Assembly: GCA_020426065.1 (NCBI GenBank)
Contig: JAGQQT010000005.1
Coordinates: 1 to 23,847 of the forward strand
Length of the DNA: 23,847 nucleotides
Source of the DNA: Planctomycetaceae bacterium
Lineage (GTDB): Bacteria > Planctomycetota > Planctomycetia > Planctomycetales > Planctomycetaceae
Direction of reading: 5' to 3'
Of the stretch, positions 1 through 10,000 are shown piece after piece. Made by a program: the position numbers and the translations under genes. The stretch's first letter is position 1. Each line of letters starts with the position of its first letter. The notes below the pieces were generated by a model. It was given only the letters and a program-made list of their open reading frames with translations. It made no database searches and was not told the DNA's origin.

Positions 1-177
1 ACTGTCACTGGCGGCGGCTTTCCCGACACAGTAGGCCTCATCGGCCAGACTCAGGTAGTGGGCACCGCGGTCCGCTTCGCTATAAACGGCAACCGTTTCG
101 ATTCCCATTTCGCGGCACGCCCGCATGATTCGCAGAGCGATTTCGCCGCGATTCGCAATCAGTATACGTTGAAACAT
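1..177 (-). CDS. accC: Acetyl-CoA carboxylase biotin carboxylase subunit, N-terminal fragment
   Basis: This is the first 59 codons of a minus-strand gene that runs off the left edge of the window. The protein opens [19 protein letters not shown], the hallmark start of biotin carboxylases, and continues with the [20 protein letters not shown] stretch of the pre-ATP-grasp (Rossmann-like) domain. In the family, AccC carboxylates biotin on the AccB carrier using ATP and bicarbonate, in the cytoplasm, as the first half-reaction that makes malonyl-CoA. The ATG at 177-175 gives the exact conserved N-terminus. It lies 76 bp downstream of accB on the same strand, the usual accB-accC order, so co-transcription is likely. 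The catalytic ATP-grasp part is outside the window. A pyruvate or propionyl-CoA carboxylase biotin carboxylase would look similar over so short a stretch, but the adjacent accB favours accC. Confidence 0.93.
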   Translation of the reverse strand, partial: MFQRILIANRGEIALRIMRACREMGIETVAVYSEADRGAHYLSLADEAYCVGKAAASDS

Positions 178-253
178 AAGCCTGTATCCGCAGCAGGGCT
201 GCTCGATATGAATTCGGGAAGGTCTGGAACCCGCAGTTTACGAGCCAGAGACA

Positions 254-787
254 TCAGGCGGGTCGAACCAGGAACATCACCTGACCGAAATCGACTGCAT
301 CTCCATCCTTGACCAGGATTTTCTCAACAATCCCGCTGCATTCAGCGGGGATTGAGTTAAAGACTTTCATGGCTTCCACCAGGCAGACAATGGAATCTGC
401 CTTTACCTGTGAACCGACTTTGACAAAATCCGGGTCATCCGGACTTGGCTTGGAGTAGAAGGTTCCCACGGTTGGGCTTTTGATTTCCAGCAGGCCAGCA
501 GTCGATGCTCCGGTATCCGCTGGTGCAGCAGGTGTTCCGGCTACTGGAGCGGCTGCAGGTGCAGGTGCAGGAGCTACAGGAGCTGGCACGGCGGGTACAG
601 CCGGCATTGTGATTGAAGGCATCGCTGTGAATTCTGGTCCGCGACGCAGCTTCCATTGTTCGGATTCATTCCGCAGAGAAATCTCTGTAACGCCGTGATC
701 TTCCATCATCTGAATCAGTTCACGGAGGCGGTTGAGATCAAAAGAGTTCCCCGGGTTGTTTGAGTCTGATTTTTTGGATTCACTCAT
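254..787 (-). CDS. accB: Acetyl-CoA carboxylase biotin carboxyl carrier protein
   Basis: The 177-residue protein has the classic AccB layout. Residues 15-50 form the helical N-terminal region ([18 protein letters not shown]), residues 51-95 are an Ala/Pro-rich flexible linker, and residues 100-177 are the biotinyl domain. The biotin-accepting lysine is K141 in the EAMKV motif, and the domain ends with the [13 protein letters not shown] strand. In the family, it carries carboxybiotin between AccC and the carboxyltransferase AccA/AccD to make malonyl-CoA for fatty-acid synthesis. Length is close to that of E. coli AccB (about 156), with a longer linker. It sits between an M24 peptidase upstream and accC downstream on the same strand, an arrangement seen in many bacteria, often with efp, which is absent here. 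The 131-bp leader holds a dyad at 841-859. Confidence 0.96.
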   Translation of the reverse strand: MSESKKSDSNNPGNSFDLNRLRELIQMMEDHGVTEISLRNESEQWKLRRGPEFTAMPSITMPAVPAVPAPVAPAPAPAAAPVAGTPAAPADTGASTAGLLEIKSPTVGTFYSKPSPDDPDFVKVGSQVKADSIVCLVEAMKVFNSIPAECSGIVEKILVKDGDAVDFGQVMFLVRPA

Positions 788-840
788 GAGGTGGATTCTA
801 ATTGAGTTTCTGTACTGTTAGGACTAACCGTAAGAGAGCC

Positions 841-859
841 GCAGACTGTCTGCTGACAG
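841..859 (-). promoter_or_regulatory. Overlapping dyads in the accB leader
   Basis: Two inverted repeats overlap here. GCAGAC-T-GTCTGC at 841-853 is a perfect 6-1-6 palindrome, and CTGTC-TGCT-GACAG at 846-859 can form a 5-bp stem with a 4-nt loop. They share bases, so only one can form at a time in RNA. The site lies 54-72 bp upstream of the accB start codon, in the 131-bp gap after the M24 peptidase gene. It could be a protein-binding operator or an RNA switch affecting accB-accC, or chance; nothing else in the sequence decides. A FapR-type operator sequence is not evident. Confidence 0.25.
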
Positions 860-918
860 GATCCGCTCAGATCGCTTATGGCCCTGATCTATCGTTTCAG
901 ACCGAAAACCTCAGCCAC

Positions 919-2025
919 TCACCAGCGCAGGCAGTGCGATTCCAGTTCCCGGGGCAACGAGGAGAGGACTTCGTGCCCATCTCGTGTTACCAGAATATCA
1001 TCTTCCAGCCGAATTCCTCCCCAGCCGGGATAATATACACCAGGCTCAACCGTGATCACCATCCCCGGACTGAGAACATCTGCGGAATTCGGGCTCAGGC
1101 GTGTTGATTCATGCACCTGCAGACCAAAACCGTGTCCCAATCCATGGTTGAAGTGATCGGCGACCCCGTGTTGCTCCATCACTACACGAGCAGCGCGATC
1201 GACCTCCGTGGCTGCCACTCCTGGACGGATTTTTTCGATGGCTGCCTGTTGGGATTTCTTCACAACTTCGTACAAGCGTTGGAGTTTGGACGAGATGCTA
1301 CCGGTGATGATCATCCTCGTCAAGTCGCTCACATATCCCCCGGCGGTCCGGGCTCCCCAATCCACCAGCAGAAATGGTGCTTGATCGCACCTGGACAGTC
1401 CAGGGCGGGCGTGCGGAAGTGCGGCGCGCTCTCCCACTGCGATAATCGAATCGAATCCTGTACAAATGGCTCCAAATCGCCGCATTCCCTCTTCCAGGGC
1501 AAATGAAGCCGTCAATTCAGTCATTTCCGCTGTCAGGCTGGCCTTGAGATAATCAAACCCTTTTTCTGCCTGACGGATGGCTTCCCGGATTTCCCTGATT
1601 TCATCTGGATCCTTAATTGCCCGGAGCGGCTCCACCAGTCCTTTCACGGGAATCAGATCGGGCGTGTCCACCGCTTCTTCCAGATGAGTGGCCACATCGT
1701 AGCTGATGGCAGTCGCCTCAAATCCACAGACGGAAACGGAAAGCCCCCGAATCTGCTCGGCTGCCAGCTGCAGCAAGGTTTGCTGGACAGGGCGAATTGC
1801 CATTGGGATATCGGGGCACTCCTCCTCCAGTTGGGTAGTAAAGCGGCCATCACTGAGGATGACTTCCCGATCTGCCGTCAGGAGCAGCCAGCTGCTGTCT
1901 CCGGTAAATCCCGTCAGATAACGGACATTGACCTCGTTACAGATCAGTACGGCAGGCAGTTTGTCTTTTTTCATCACCTTCCGCAGCTTCTCGCGCCGGG
2001 TTGGGTAACGACTGCTCGAAATCAT
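919..2025 (-). CDS. M24-family metallopeptidase (Xaa-Pro aminopeptidase/dipeptidase)
   Basis: The 368-residue protein has the two-domain creatinase/prolidase layout. The N-terminal domain covers about residues 1-135 ([25 protein letters not shown]) and the pita-bread catalytic domain about 140-368. The five metal ligands are visible: D222 in VDWG, D234 in SDLTR, H298 in HGLGHG, E327 in VEPG and E341 in RLED, with the supporting HES at 305-307. The family hydrolyses peptide bonds next to proline using two metal ions in the cytoplasm. Length matches the roughly 355-residue Xaa-Pro peptidases such as B. subtilis YqhT. The ATG at 2025-2023 gives a full N-terminal domain; an internal ATG at codon 18 is less likely. 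It precedes accB on the same strand, as in many bacteria. Aminopeptidase versus dipeptidase cannot be settled here. Confidence 0.93.
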   Translation of the reverse strand: MISSSRYPTRREKLRKVMKKDKLPAVLICNEVNVRYLTGFTGDSSWLLLTADREVILSDGRFTTQLEEECPDIPMAIRPVQQTLLQLAAEQIRGLSVSVCGFEATAISYDVATHLEEAVDTPDLIPVKGLVEPLRAIKDPDEIREIREAIRQAEKGFDYLKASLTAEMTELTASFALEEGMRRFGAICTGFDSIIAVGERAALPHARPGLSRCDQAPFLLVDWGARTAGGYVSDLTRMIITGSISSKLQRLYEVVKKSQQAAIEKIRPGVAATEVDRAARVVMEQHGVADHFNHGLGHGFGLQVHESTRLSPNSADVLSPGMVITVEPGVYYPGWGGIRLEDDILVTRDGHEVLSSLPRELESHCLRW

Positions 2026-2083
2026 GGTTCGGTCTTTCTGTGTGCTGGAAGTCGTTTCTAGTCTGGGGGAAAACTGTTCCCTC

Positions 2084-2731
2084 TCACTCTGTTTGTGTAT
2101 TCAATTGGACTCGTCTGACCCAGCCGGAAAGGGGACCCCGTTGATCACGCAGTTTACTGGTTGCGATGGTGGCCGTGCCGACCTCCTGCGGAAAGAAAAA
2201 CAGCGAGCCGAGGAGAATCTCCTGCTTGGGAATACCCATCCGGGCATACACTTCCGGAGACCGCAAAACTCCACCGCTCGACCAGTAGTTCCGAATTCCA
2301 TGAGCAGTGGCTGCCAGCAGTAAGGTCTGCACTGCAGCTGAGGCGGCTGCCAGGTGTTCCATGTTTTCCATCGTCGGATCAAACAGCTGGCCGGGATCAT
2401 CTCCGGGATTCGGCAGCCAGGTGGCCTGGATCAGGCAGTCCGCCGTTGCCAGCATCTGGATGATTCGGCTGGAGTCCCTGCTCAGCAGTTCCCGTCTCAG
2501 TTGACGGCAACCCTCACTGTCCAGCACATAAAACCGCCAGGGCATAGGGGCATCGAGCTGTTTACGATGGCTTTCGTCAGCAGGCCGATGAAACGGTGCC
2601 CAGGCTGCCAGTTCCAGAATTTCATCTGTCAGCAAGGTTTCCGCAGAGGAGGGGATGGGCTCATCCGCCAGAACTTTTTCCGTCTGACGATTGTGGATAA
2701 CCGTTGCGATGATGGATGTCATGTCAAACAT
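2084..2731 (-). CDS. Nitroreductase-family flavoprotein
   Basis: The 215-residue protein matches the nitroreductase fold by pattern. It has an N-terminal phosphate-contacting segment (NRQTEKVL, residues 14-21), a central helix after a [22 protein letters not shown] stretch, and the C-terminal [18 protein letters not shown]... [15 protein letters not shown] segment typical of the family. Members bind FMN and usually reduce nitro groups, quinones or enones with NAD(P)H; the substrate here cannot be inferred. The start ATG at 2731-2729 follows a GGAAG sequence about 8-9 bases upstream on the minus strand; a second ATG lies three codons in. It lies 58 bp upstream of the M24 peptidase on the same strand and may lead the cluster peptidase-accB-accC. 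It is transcribed divergently from the PhyH gene across a 215-bp gap. Confidence 0.82.
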   Translation of the reverse strand: MFDMTSIIATVIHNRQTEKVLADEPIPSSAETLLTDEILELAAWAPFHRPADESHRKQLDAPMPWRFYVLDSEGCRQLRRELLSRDSSRIIQMLATADCLIQATWLPNPGDDPGQLFDPTMENMEHLAAASAAVQTLLLAATAHGIRNYWSSGGVLRSPEVYARMGIPKQEILLGSLFFFPQEVGTATIATSKLRDQRGPLSGWVRRVQLNTQTE

Positions 2732-2946
2732 GGGATGCTCTTCCGTTTTGTGCCGGATTGTAGCAACCGGTAACAGTGGAAACCAATCACGATCCTTCTA
2801 CTGCCAGTCAGATTCTGGATGGGGAGAGCTGGATCATGAAGCAGGGGGAATCAGCGAGTCACCGGCAAACAGTTGCTGATACTGTGCGAACTTCCTGCCG
2901 TTTCGTACTATATGAATTGCACCCATCTTTGTCTGGAGAAGTTATC

Positions 2947-3785
<839 letters not shown>

Positions 3786-3789
<4 letters not shown>

Positions 3790-4898
3790 GTGATCTGCCA
3801 GATGACATCTCGCTGAATCTCTATCCCCGCCTTCCTCAGAACCGGAATGTCCCCATCGGCTGTATTGGTGCCGGCTTCATCATGGCGGACTGCCAGATTC
3901 CGGCCTATCAGTCGCAGGGGTTGACCCCGGTTGCCATTTCTTCACGGAATCCTGTAACAGCTCAAAAGGTGGCAGAGCGATATGGAATGCAGGCCTGCGG
4001 GAGTTATCAGGAAATCCTGCAGAATCCCGAGATTCCCGTTGTCGATATCGCCGTTCCTCCGGATATCCAGCAGGAAGTGATCGAAGCAGCAATTCAGCAG
4101 CCACATATTCGCGGCATTCTGGCCCAGAAGCCGCTCGCCATGGATTTTTCTGCTGCCCGACGGATTGTGGAGCAGTGTGAAGCGGCAGGGAAAGTGCTTG
4201 TTGTCAACCAGAACATGCGTTATGACCAGTCAGTGCGAGCGTGTAAGTCACTGCTGGATCAGGAAGTCCTCGGGGAACCGGTATTTGCCACGATTGACAT
4301 GCGGGCAGTTCCTCACTGGATGCCCTGGCAGGAACGACTCGGCTGGTTGACGCTGAGAATCATGTCGATTCATCATCTGGATACCTTTCGGTACTGGTTT
4401 GGGACTCCCGATCGCGTGTTTGCCAGTGTCCGCAGTGATCCCCGCACTTCCCGCAAGTTTGTCAATGAAGACGGCATCTGCAGTTATATTCTGGAATATG
4501 GTTCAGGCCTGAGAGCCTGCGGCTGGGATGATGTCTGGGCCGGGCCATTTGAATCCGGGCCGGGTTCGGAAATCGGCATCCGCTGGCGGGTAGAAGGAAC
4601 TGAAGGGCTGGCCATGGGGACCATTGGCTGGCCGAAATATCCGGAACGCTGCCCCAGCACGATTGAATTTGCCTCCACCCGTTTTCCGGGCCGTCGGTTC
4701 CGTCCCCGCTGGGAGGAAGTCTGGTTCCCGGATGCATTTGCTGGCCCCATGGCCGAACTGCTGTGTGCGCTTGAAGATCAACAATCCCCCTCTCTGAATG
4801 GTCGGGATAACCTGGAAACGATGGCCCTGGTCGATGCCTGCTACGAATCCGCGAAAAAGCACTGTGCCGTTGAACTGGACACGCTGTTCGAGAATTAA
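3786..4898 (+). CDS. Gfo/Idh/MocA-family oxidoreductase
   Basis: The 370-residue protein starts with GTG, overlapping the PhyH stop as GTGA. It has an N-terminal Rossmann domain with the dinucleotide-binding GCIGAGFIM at residues 25-33, the family's lysine in AQKPLA (K115; most members have EKP, here QKP), NQNMRYDQ at 141-148, and a C-terminal alpha/beta domain with the [12 protein letters not shown] helix often seen in this family. Members oxidise or reduce sugar and cyclitol hydroxyls with NAD(P). About 22 residues precede the Rossmann fold with no signal peptide, so it should be cytoplasmic. Translational coupling to PhyH suggests a two-step oxidation of one substrate, which is inference. 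A 310-bp gap follows before purH. Confidence 0.92.
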
Positions 4899-5208
4899 AA
4901 GGGCTGATCCAGAGTATATTCCCGGAAGATGGATCAACCAGAGTGGATGTCTTGTTGTCTGATTCAACATTCCTATTATGCCTGTCAGCACGCAGGCTGT
5001 GATGTTTCTCCCCCTCTGGCACAGTTTTCGGCACTGGCATCCTTGCGACCATCCGCCTTTCAGGACATTATCCACATCGAGCAGGTTTCAGATTTTTCTG
5101 ATGAACAAGCACGGGAATCGCTGAACAGAAGTCCGTCATCACCTTCCCGCTGGATGACTGTTCTGTTCGCTAAACCATTGATATGACGAGAGTTTTAAGG
5201 ATAGCAAG
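4899..5208 (+). other. Intergenic region upstream of purH
   Basis: This is a 310-bp stretch without a convincing gene. An open frame at 4929-5186 (85 codons) has no recognisable domain, an amino-acid composition unlike a conserved protein and no clear ribosome site, so I do not call it. A short inverted repeat, TGATCC at 4905-4910 with GGATCA at 4931-4936, has no T-run after it. Just before purH, the bases AAGGA at 5199-5203 are a reasonable ribosome-binding site. I see no recognisable purine riboswitch. Confidence 0.5.
4952..4979 (+). promoter_or_regulatory. Candidate sigma70-type promoter upstream of purH
   Basis: TTGTTG at 4952-4957 and TATTAT at 4974-4979 are separated by 16 bp and resemble -35 and -10 boxes. 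It points toward purH, whose start codon is 229 bp downstream, implying a long leader of about 220 nt. The match is by eye only, and other weak candidates exist in an AT-richer gap like this. Confidence 0.22.
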
Positions 5209-6783
5209 ATGAGTGTTTCACAGTCGAAACGTGCCCTGGTGAGTGTGAGTGACAAGACCGGCCTGCTGCCGTTTGTTCAGAGTCTGGTCAAACTGGGATT
5301 TGAAATTGTGTCTACAGGCGGAACCCGTAAACATCTGCAGGATGCGGGAATTCCGGTCATTGATATCTCTGAGTACACCGGATTCCCGGAAATCATGGAT
5401 GGTCGGGTAAAAACGCTCCATCCTAAGGTACATGGGGGACTGCTGGGCCGACCGGATCTGGCCAGTGATGCGGAAGCGATGACCGCTCATGGAATTCGTC
5501 CTTTTCACCTCGTGATCTGCAATCTGTATCCATTTGAGCAGACTGTGGCCAAGCCGGATGTCTCGTTTGCTGAAGCGATTGAGAATATTGATATCGGCGG
5601 GCCGAGTATGATTCGCTCTGCCTCCAAAAATCATCGCTACGTCGGTGTGGTCACCTCTCCCAAACAGTATGACCGCGTCCTGACCCGGATTGAGGACGAG
5701 ACGTTTGATGAGCACTTCCGGCGTGAACTGGCCATGGAGGCATTTGCTACAACGGCAGCTTACGACAGTGCAATCGCCAACTGGTTTGAATCGCTGCAGG
5801 CAGAAGAATCCGAGGACTTTCCGTCCCGTTTGAATCTGTCTTTCCGGAGGTCGGCTTCGCTTCGTTACGGAGAGAATCCTCATCAGTCGGCAGCGTTTTA
5901 TGTAGAAGCAAATGCCCCGGACACGAGTGTGGCGACGGCCCATCAGATGAATGGCAAAGAGCTGTCCTACAACAATCTGCTGGATCTGGATGCAGCGTTT
6001 GCATTGGTGGCCGAATTTGAGGAGCCAGCGGTTTCGATCATCAAGCACAACAATCCCTGCGGCTGTGCCATTGCTCCGGATCTGAGCAGTGCGTTTGTGA
6101 ATGCCTATGCCGGGGATCCGGTGTCGGCCTTCGGTTCCATTGTCGGGCTGAATCGTAAAGTGGATCTGGCCACCGCTGAGCGGATGTGTGAGCCGGGGCA
6201 GTTTCTGGAGGCCGTGATTGCCCCCGGTTTTGATGATGATGCCTTTGACCTGTTAACGACCAAACCGAAATGGCGAAACAATGTCCGGCTGATGCGTTGC
6301 GAGGTTCCGGGTGCGAGTCATCGCCGCTCCCTGGATTACCGTCGGATTTCGGGAGGGCTGCTGGTTCAGGATCGAGATACGTTGCCGGAAGAAGAGGATG
6401 CCTGGAATGTGGTGACGGACCGGGAACCGACCGAAGACGAGTTGCGGGATCTCCGTTTTGCCTGGCTGGTCTGCAAGCATGTCAAATCGAACGCGATTGT
6501 GTTTGCCCGTCAAGGGATGGTAACCGGCGTAGGAGCCGGGCAGATGAGCCGACTGGACTCTGCAGAGATCGCCGCGAAAAAATCAGGGGATCGCTGTCAG
6601 GGGGGAGTGGTGGCTTCGGATGCCTTCTTCCCCTTCCGGGACGGAATTGATCAGGCGGCAGCGGCCGGAATCAAAGCCGCGATTCAACCTGGAGGTTCCC
6701 GCAATGATGAGGAGGTCATTCAGGCGGCCAATGAAGCAGGAATTGCCATGATCTTCACGGGAAGACGGCATTTCCGGCATTGA
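5209..6783 (+). CDS. purH: Bifunctional AICAR formyltransferase / IMP cyclohydrolase
   Basis: The 524-residue protein matches PurH in length (E. coli about 529) and order. Residues 1-200 are the IMP cyclohydrolase (MGS-like) domain, with STGGTRKHL, GFPEIMDGRVKTLHPKVHGG and NLYPFEQT. The rest is the AICAR transformylase, with RYGENPHQ at 219-226, the catalytic KHNNPCG at 279-285, SNAIVFA, GVGAGQMSR and a C-terminal FTGRRHFRH. It performs the last two steps of de novo IMP synthesis: formyl transfer from 10-formyl-THF to AICAR, then ring closure. The start ATG at 5209 follows AAGGA with a short spacer. It stands alone, not in a pur operon, between the Gfo/Idh gene and shc. Confidence 0.98.
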   Translation: MSVSQSKRALVSVSDKTGLLPFVQSLVKLGFEIVSTGGTRKHLQDAGIPVIDISEYTGFPEIMDGRVKTLHPKVHGGLLGRPDLASDAEAMTAHGIRPFHLVICNLYPFEQTVAKPDVSFAEAIENIDIGGPSMIRSASKNHRYVGVVTSPKQYDRVLTRIEDETFDEHFRRELAMEAFATTAAYDSAIANWFESLQAEESEDFPSRLNLSFRRSASLRYGENPHQSAAFYVEANAPDTSVATAHQMNGKELSYNNLLDLDAAFALVAEFEEPAVSIIKHNNPCGCAIAPDLSSAFVNAYAGDPVSAFGSIVGLNRKVDLATAERMCEPGQFLEAVIAPGFDDDAFDLLTTKPKWRNNVRLMRCEVPGASHRRSLDYRRISGGLLVQDRDTLPEEEDAWNVVTDREPTEDELRDLRFAWLVCKHVKSNAIVFARQGMVTGVGAGQMSRLDSAEIAAKKSGDRCQGGVVASDAFFPFRDGIDQAAAAGIKAAIQPGGSRNDEEVIQAANEAGIAMIFTGRRHFRH

Positions 6784-6816
6784 TTTTTCAGAATCGGCCC
6801 AGGGCGGGGGAGTCTC

Positions 6817-6864
6817 GAGCACACTTCAGTTTCGACGTGTGTTCTTGTGTTCACTTTTGTGCTC
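6817..6864 (+). terminator. Weak inverted repeat after purH
   Basis: GAGCACA at 6817-6823 pairs with TGTGCTC at 6858-6864 around a 34-nt interior. CACAC at 6820-6824 can alternatively pair with GTGTG at 6837-6841. An eight-T run lies at 6898-6905, too far downstream for a standard intrinsic terminator. This may stop or slow transcription between purH and shc, or it may be chance. No other structure is evident in the 205-bp gap. Confidence 0.25.
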
Positions 6865-6988
6865 CAGGCCAGGTGAAAAATTGAAGATTCCTGCTGCTTT
6901 TTTTTGAATGGGCGGTTAGGATTCTGTTGAAATCAGGGACGGCAGTCTGCGCAAGACTGTATCAGACAGCAGCTTGGAGCATGCGAAC

Positions 6989-9163
6989 ATGGAGTCAGGA
7001 CGACGCGAATCCCGTTTACCGGATCTGGCAGAACACTCTACCGCTGGCGAATCCCGTCAGCTTCCTTTTGAAGCCCCAATCGACAATTCTCCGCTGGGGC
7101 AGACGATCTCCCGGTGTGCGGAGTGGCTGCGCGAACGTCAGCATCCGGATGGCCACTGGGTGGCTGAGCTGCAGGGGGATACGATTCTCGAATCGGAATA
7201 CATTCTGCTCCTGACTTTTCTCGGTGAAGAAGAATCGCCCGTCGTCCATCAGGCGGCCCGCTACATTCTTGAGCAGCAGGCAGACCATGGAGGCTGGTCG
7301 CTTTATCCGGGTGGCCCGCTCGATATCTCCGTTTCCGTGAAAGCCTACTGGGCGCTCAAAATCGTCGGTCACGCTCCCGAATCGGAACCGATGCGTCGGG
7401 CTCGTCAGGCGATTCTTCAGGCGGGTGGAGCGGAGCAGGTCAACAGTTTTACCAGGTATTACATGGCACTGCTGGGACTGATTTCCTACCGTCAGTGTCC
7501 GGCTGTGCCTCCCGAGCTGATCATGCTGCCTCGCTGGACGAGACTCTCGATTGATCAGATGTCGGCCTGGTCCCGAACGATTCTGGTTCCCCTCAGTCTG
7601 GTCTGGGCTTATCAGCCCAGTCGGGTTCTGGACGAGGCAAAACAGATTCCGGAACTGTTTCGCCGGTCACCCAGCCAGCTGTCTGTCTGTAACAATCTTT
7701 CTGGCAAGGTCGATGAACTTTCCAAGCCAACCAGCTTCCCCTGGGCCTGGTTTTTCCGGCAGGTGGATTACGGGATCAAGCTGTTCGAAGCATGTCGCCT
7801 CACGCCTTTCCGGAAACGGGCCATTCGACTGTCGGCCAGTTGGATGCTGGAACGGTTTGAACAGAGCGATGGTCTGGGGGCAATTTTCCCGCCGATGGTC
7901 TGGTCTTTGATTGCACTGCGCTGTCTGGACTTTGAGGACGATTCTCCGGATGTGGTCAGAACGCGAAAGTGTCTTGATGACCTGATCCTGCGCGAACTTG
8001 CCAATGACGGAGAAGAAACGGTTCGTCTGCAGCCCTGTGTTTCGCCAGTGTGGGATACCGCGATTGCCACTCTGGCTCTGGCGGAGACTTGGCAGGAGGA
8101 CTGTAAAGAATTGGTACGCCATGGTGCGGACTGGTTGCGTGCGCGCGAGGTCCGCTTTGCTGGAGACTGGAGCCTGGGACGCAGCCAGATTGAGCCATCC
8201 GGCTGGTGCTTTGAATACAACAATGCGTTTTATCCGGACGTCGATGATACGGCCATGGTTCTGATGGCTTTATCTCGGAGTCTGCCGGAAGACCTGAATT
8301 CGGACTGGCTGGCTGAACTGGTTCCCCAGGGGGAACCGGCTCGAAGAAATCGGCTTGCGACAATTGTTTCGGGAAGCTCGAATCAATTGCGATCCGCTAT
8401 GCAGGATATGTCCCGTCTGCAACCGACTCTGGATGCGTTTCGTCGCGGAGTACAGTGGTTGCTGGCGATGCAGTCGAAGAACGGTGGCTGGGGAGCATTT
8501 GATGCCGACAATGATTTCGAGTTGCTGACCCGGGTTCCGTTTGCTGATCACAATGCGATGATTGATCCTCCGACTCCGGACATTACCGCTCGAGTCCTGG
8601 AAGCATTGGCGATGCTGGGGGTCAATCCTCAGCACGAATCCATTCAGCGGGCTGTGGCTTACCTCTGGACGCAGCAACTCGAAGATGGCAGCTGGCCGGG
8701 ACGCTGGGGTGTGAATTACCTGTATGGAACCTGGCAGGTGTTGGCAGGTCTGATGGCAGTTGGGATTTCCCGAGAGGATAGTCGGGTTCAGCGAGCGGTG
8801 AACTGGCTGAAATCCCGACAGCAGTCCAACGGTGGCTGGGGGGAAACTCCCGCTACGTACGATCGACCCGAGTTGAGTGGCACAGGTACGGTTACTGCTT
8901 CACAAACGGCCTGGGCACTGCTGGGACTGATCTCCGCCGGAGAAGCGGGATCGGCAGCTGTCACCGATGGAATTGCGTACCTGATTCAGAGCCAGACCTC
9001 GGACGGAGAATGGCTGGAGCCAGAATTTACGGGCACAGGCTTTCCCCGGGTTTTCTATCTGCGATATGATTACTATCGAATCTATTTTCCATTACTGGCA
9101 CTGGGGCGATATCGACAGGCGATCAATCCCCAGACACATTTCAGCTCAGGTCCGATGTCATGA
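6989..9163 (+). CDS. shc: Squalene-hopene cyclase
   Basis: This is a 724-residue class II terpene cyclase. The protonating motif DVDDTA (D417, D419, D420) is intact. Several QW-type repeats are visible, including QSKNGGWGAFD, QLEDGSWPGRWGVNYLYGTW and QQSNGGWGE, together with the conserved PVWDTAIA and NNAFYPD segments. The enzyme cyclises squalene to hopene at the membrane, the first dedicated step of hopanoid synthesis. The frame is open from a TTG at 6974, but I prefer the ATG at 6989 because GGAG at 6976-6979 is well placed for it. The roughly 45 residues before the first repeat are not conserved-looking. No other hopanoid gene (hpnC/D/E, hpnH) is in the window. The gene ends in a 4-bp overlap with a CBS-domain gene. 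Confidence 0.95.
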   Translation: MESGRRESRLPDLAEHSTAGESRQLPFEAPIDNSPLGQTISRCAEWLRERQHPDGHWVAELQGDTILESEYILLLTFLGEEESPVVHQAARYILEQQADHGGWSLYPGGPLDISVSVKAYWALKIVGHAPESEPMRRARQAILQAGGAEQVNSFTRYYMALLGLISYRQCPAVPPELIMLPRWTRLSIDQMSAWSRTILVPLSLVWAYQPSRVLDEAKQIPELFRRSPSQLSVCNNLSGKVDELSKPTSFPWAWFFRQVDYGIKLFEACRLTPFRKRAIRLSASWMLERFEQSDGLGAIFPPMVWSLIALRCLDFEDDSPDVVRTRKCLDDLILRELANDGEETVRLQPCVSPVWDTAIATLALAETWQEDCKELVRHGADWLRAREVRFAGDWSLGRSQIEPSGWCFEYNNAFYPDVDDTAMVLMALSRSLPEDLNSDWLAELVPQGEPARRNRLATIVSGSSNQLRSAMQDMSRLQPTLDAFRRGVQWLLAMQSKNGGWGAFDADNDFELLTRVPFADHNAMIDPPTPDITARVLEALAMLGVNPQHESIQRAVAYLWTQQLEDGSWPGRWGVNYLYGTWQVLAGLMAVGISREDSRVQRAVNWLKSRQQSNGGWGETPATYDRPELSGTGTVTASQTAWALLGLISAGEAGSAAVTDGIAYLIQSQTSDGEWLEPEFTGTGFPRVFYLRYDYYRIYFPLLALGRYRQAINPQTHFSSGPMS

Positions 9164-9672
9164 GCCCTATTCCCGGAAGACTTGGCTCGTTAACCGCACG
9201 TGATGTGATGTCGAGTGACGTGCTGGTGCTGCGGGATTCTCAGCCTATTACGGAAGCCGTGCAGCTTCTCAAATCCCGTCGACATTCGGGAGCTCCGGTG
9301 ACCGACTCCCGCGGTCGGCTGGTGGGAACGTTTTCCCTGCGGAATTTAACGGGTGTCAAACCTTCTTCCGGAACCACCCCTGCAACGACTGCTTCAGAGA
9401 TGGATTCCTCGGTTCTTTCGGAAGCAGCTTTCGAAAAGCTGGTCAAATCATCCATGAAGGATGAACGAGTTTGTGAAAGAATGACCGAAAACGCACCGTC
9501 AGTCTCGGAAAGTGCCAGCCTGATTGACGTGGCCCGCCTGATGTATGACTTTCACACACACCGGATTCCCGTGACAAATGTCGGGGGAGAGCTGACGGGC
9601 ATCATCACGACCATGGATGTGATGGCCGCACTGGTTCATACGGCTGACGAAATGTCTTCCCGCCACGACTGA
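9160..9672 (+). CDS. CBS-domain pair protein
   Basis: The 170-residue protein has two CBS domains: about residues 12-65 (ARDVMSSDVLVLRDSQPITEAVQLL ... HSGAPVTDSRGRLVGTFSLRNL) and about 104-162 (CERMTENAPSVSES ... HRIPVTNVGGELTGIITTMDVMAAL). A polar linker of roughly 40 residues joins them. There is no signal peptide, membrane segment or attached catalytic domain. CBS pairs (Bateman modules) bind adenine nucleotides or similar ligands and regulate partners. The start ATG overlaps the shc stop as ATGA, so the two are very likely co-translated. A regulatory role on hopanoid synthesis is only an inference from that coupling. Confidence 0.88.
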   Translation: MSPIPGRLGSLTARDVMSSDVLVLRDSQPITEAVQLLKSRRHSGAPVTDSRGRLVGTFSLRNLTGVKPSSGTTPATTASEMDSSVLSEAAFEKLVKSSMKDERVCERMTENAPSVSESASLIDVARLMYDFHTHRIPVTNVGGELTGIITTMDVMAALVHTADEMSSRHD

Positions 9673-10000
9673 TTTTCCGTTCTGTGAGGAACTTCCCCCG
9701 TTGGGCGGGGTTGAAAGAGTCAGGGAGAAAATCCGCGCCTGGTTCTCCCAATCGAGTGGACCAGGCGGCATAATCAGTAAAACAATCTTAAAGTGCGCCA
9801 TTTCTCCAGTTGTTCGGGGCTGCATCACAGCAAATTGGTGAGAAGTCCGATAGGAAATTGGAGAGATTGCAACCAGGCCGGCGTGGAGCTGCCAGTCTGT
9901 TCAGGTTTTCGTAAGAAACCACATCTGCATCCGCGACCAGTTTGTACTGTGCAGGAATGGAGTACATCTGGGACAGGGAATTATTTCCAGGACAACCGAC
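9673..10000 (+). other. Intergenic region between CBS protein and secretin-domain gene
   Basis: This 328-bp stretch contains no convincing gene; short open frames on both strands show no domain-like features. A small CCCC/GGGG-type inverted repeat at about 9694-9710 lies just after the CBS gene but has no T-run, so I do not call it a terminator. AGGA shortly before 10001 is a plausible ribosome site for the next gene. Confidence 0.4.

Noticed and set aside
2776..2946. 57-codon upstream extension of the PhyH gene
   Set aside because: The family N-terminus starts near the ATG at 2947, which also has a GGAGA ribosome site; the extension has no family features.
4929..5186. Open frame of 85 codons in the gap before purH
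   Set aside because: No domain, no clear ribosome site, and composition unlike a conserved protein; it looks like chance.
4899..5208. Purine riboswitch upstream of purH
   Set aside because: No recognisable aptamer core or paired three-way junction could be found by eye.
5218..6048. 276-codon frame antisense to purH
   Set aside because: It is the reverse frame of a highly conserved enzyme and has no domain-like sequence.
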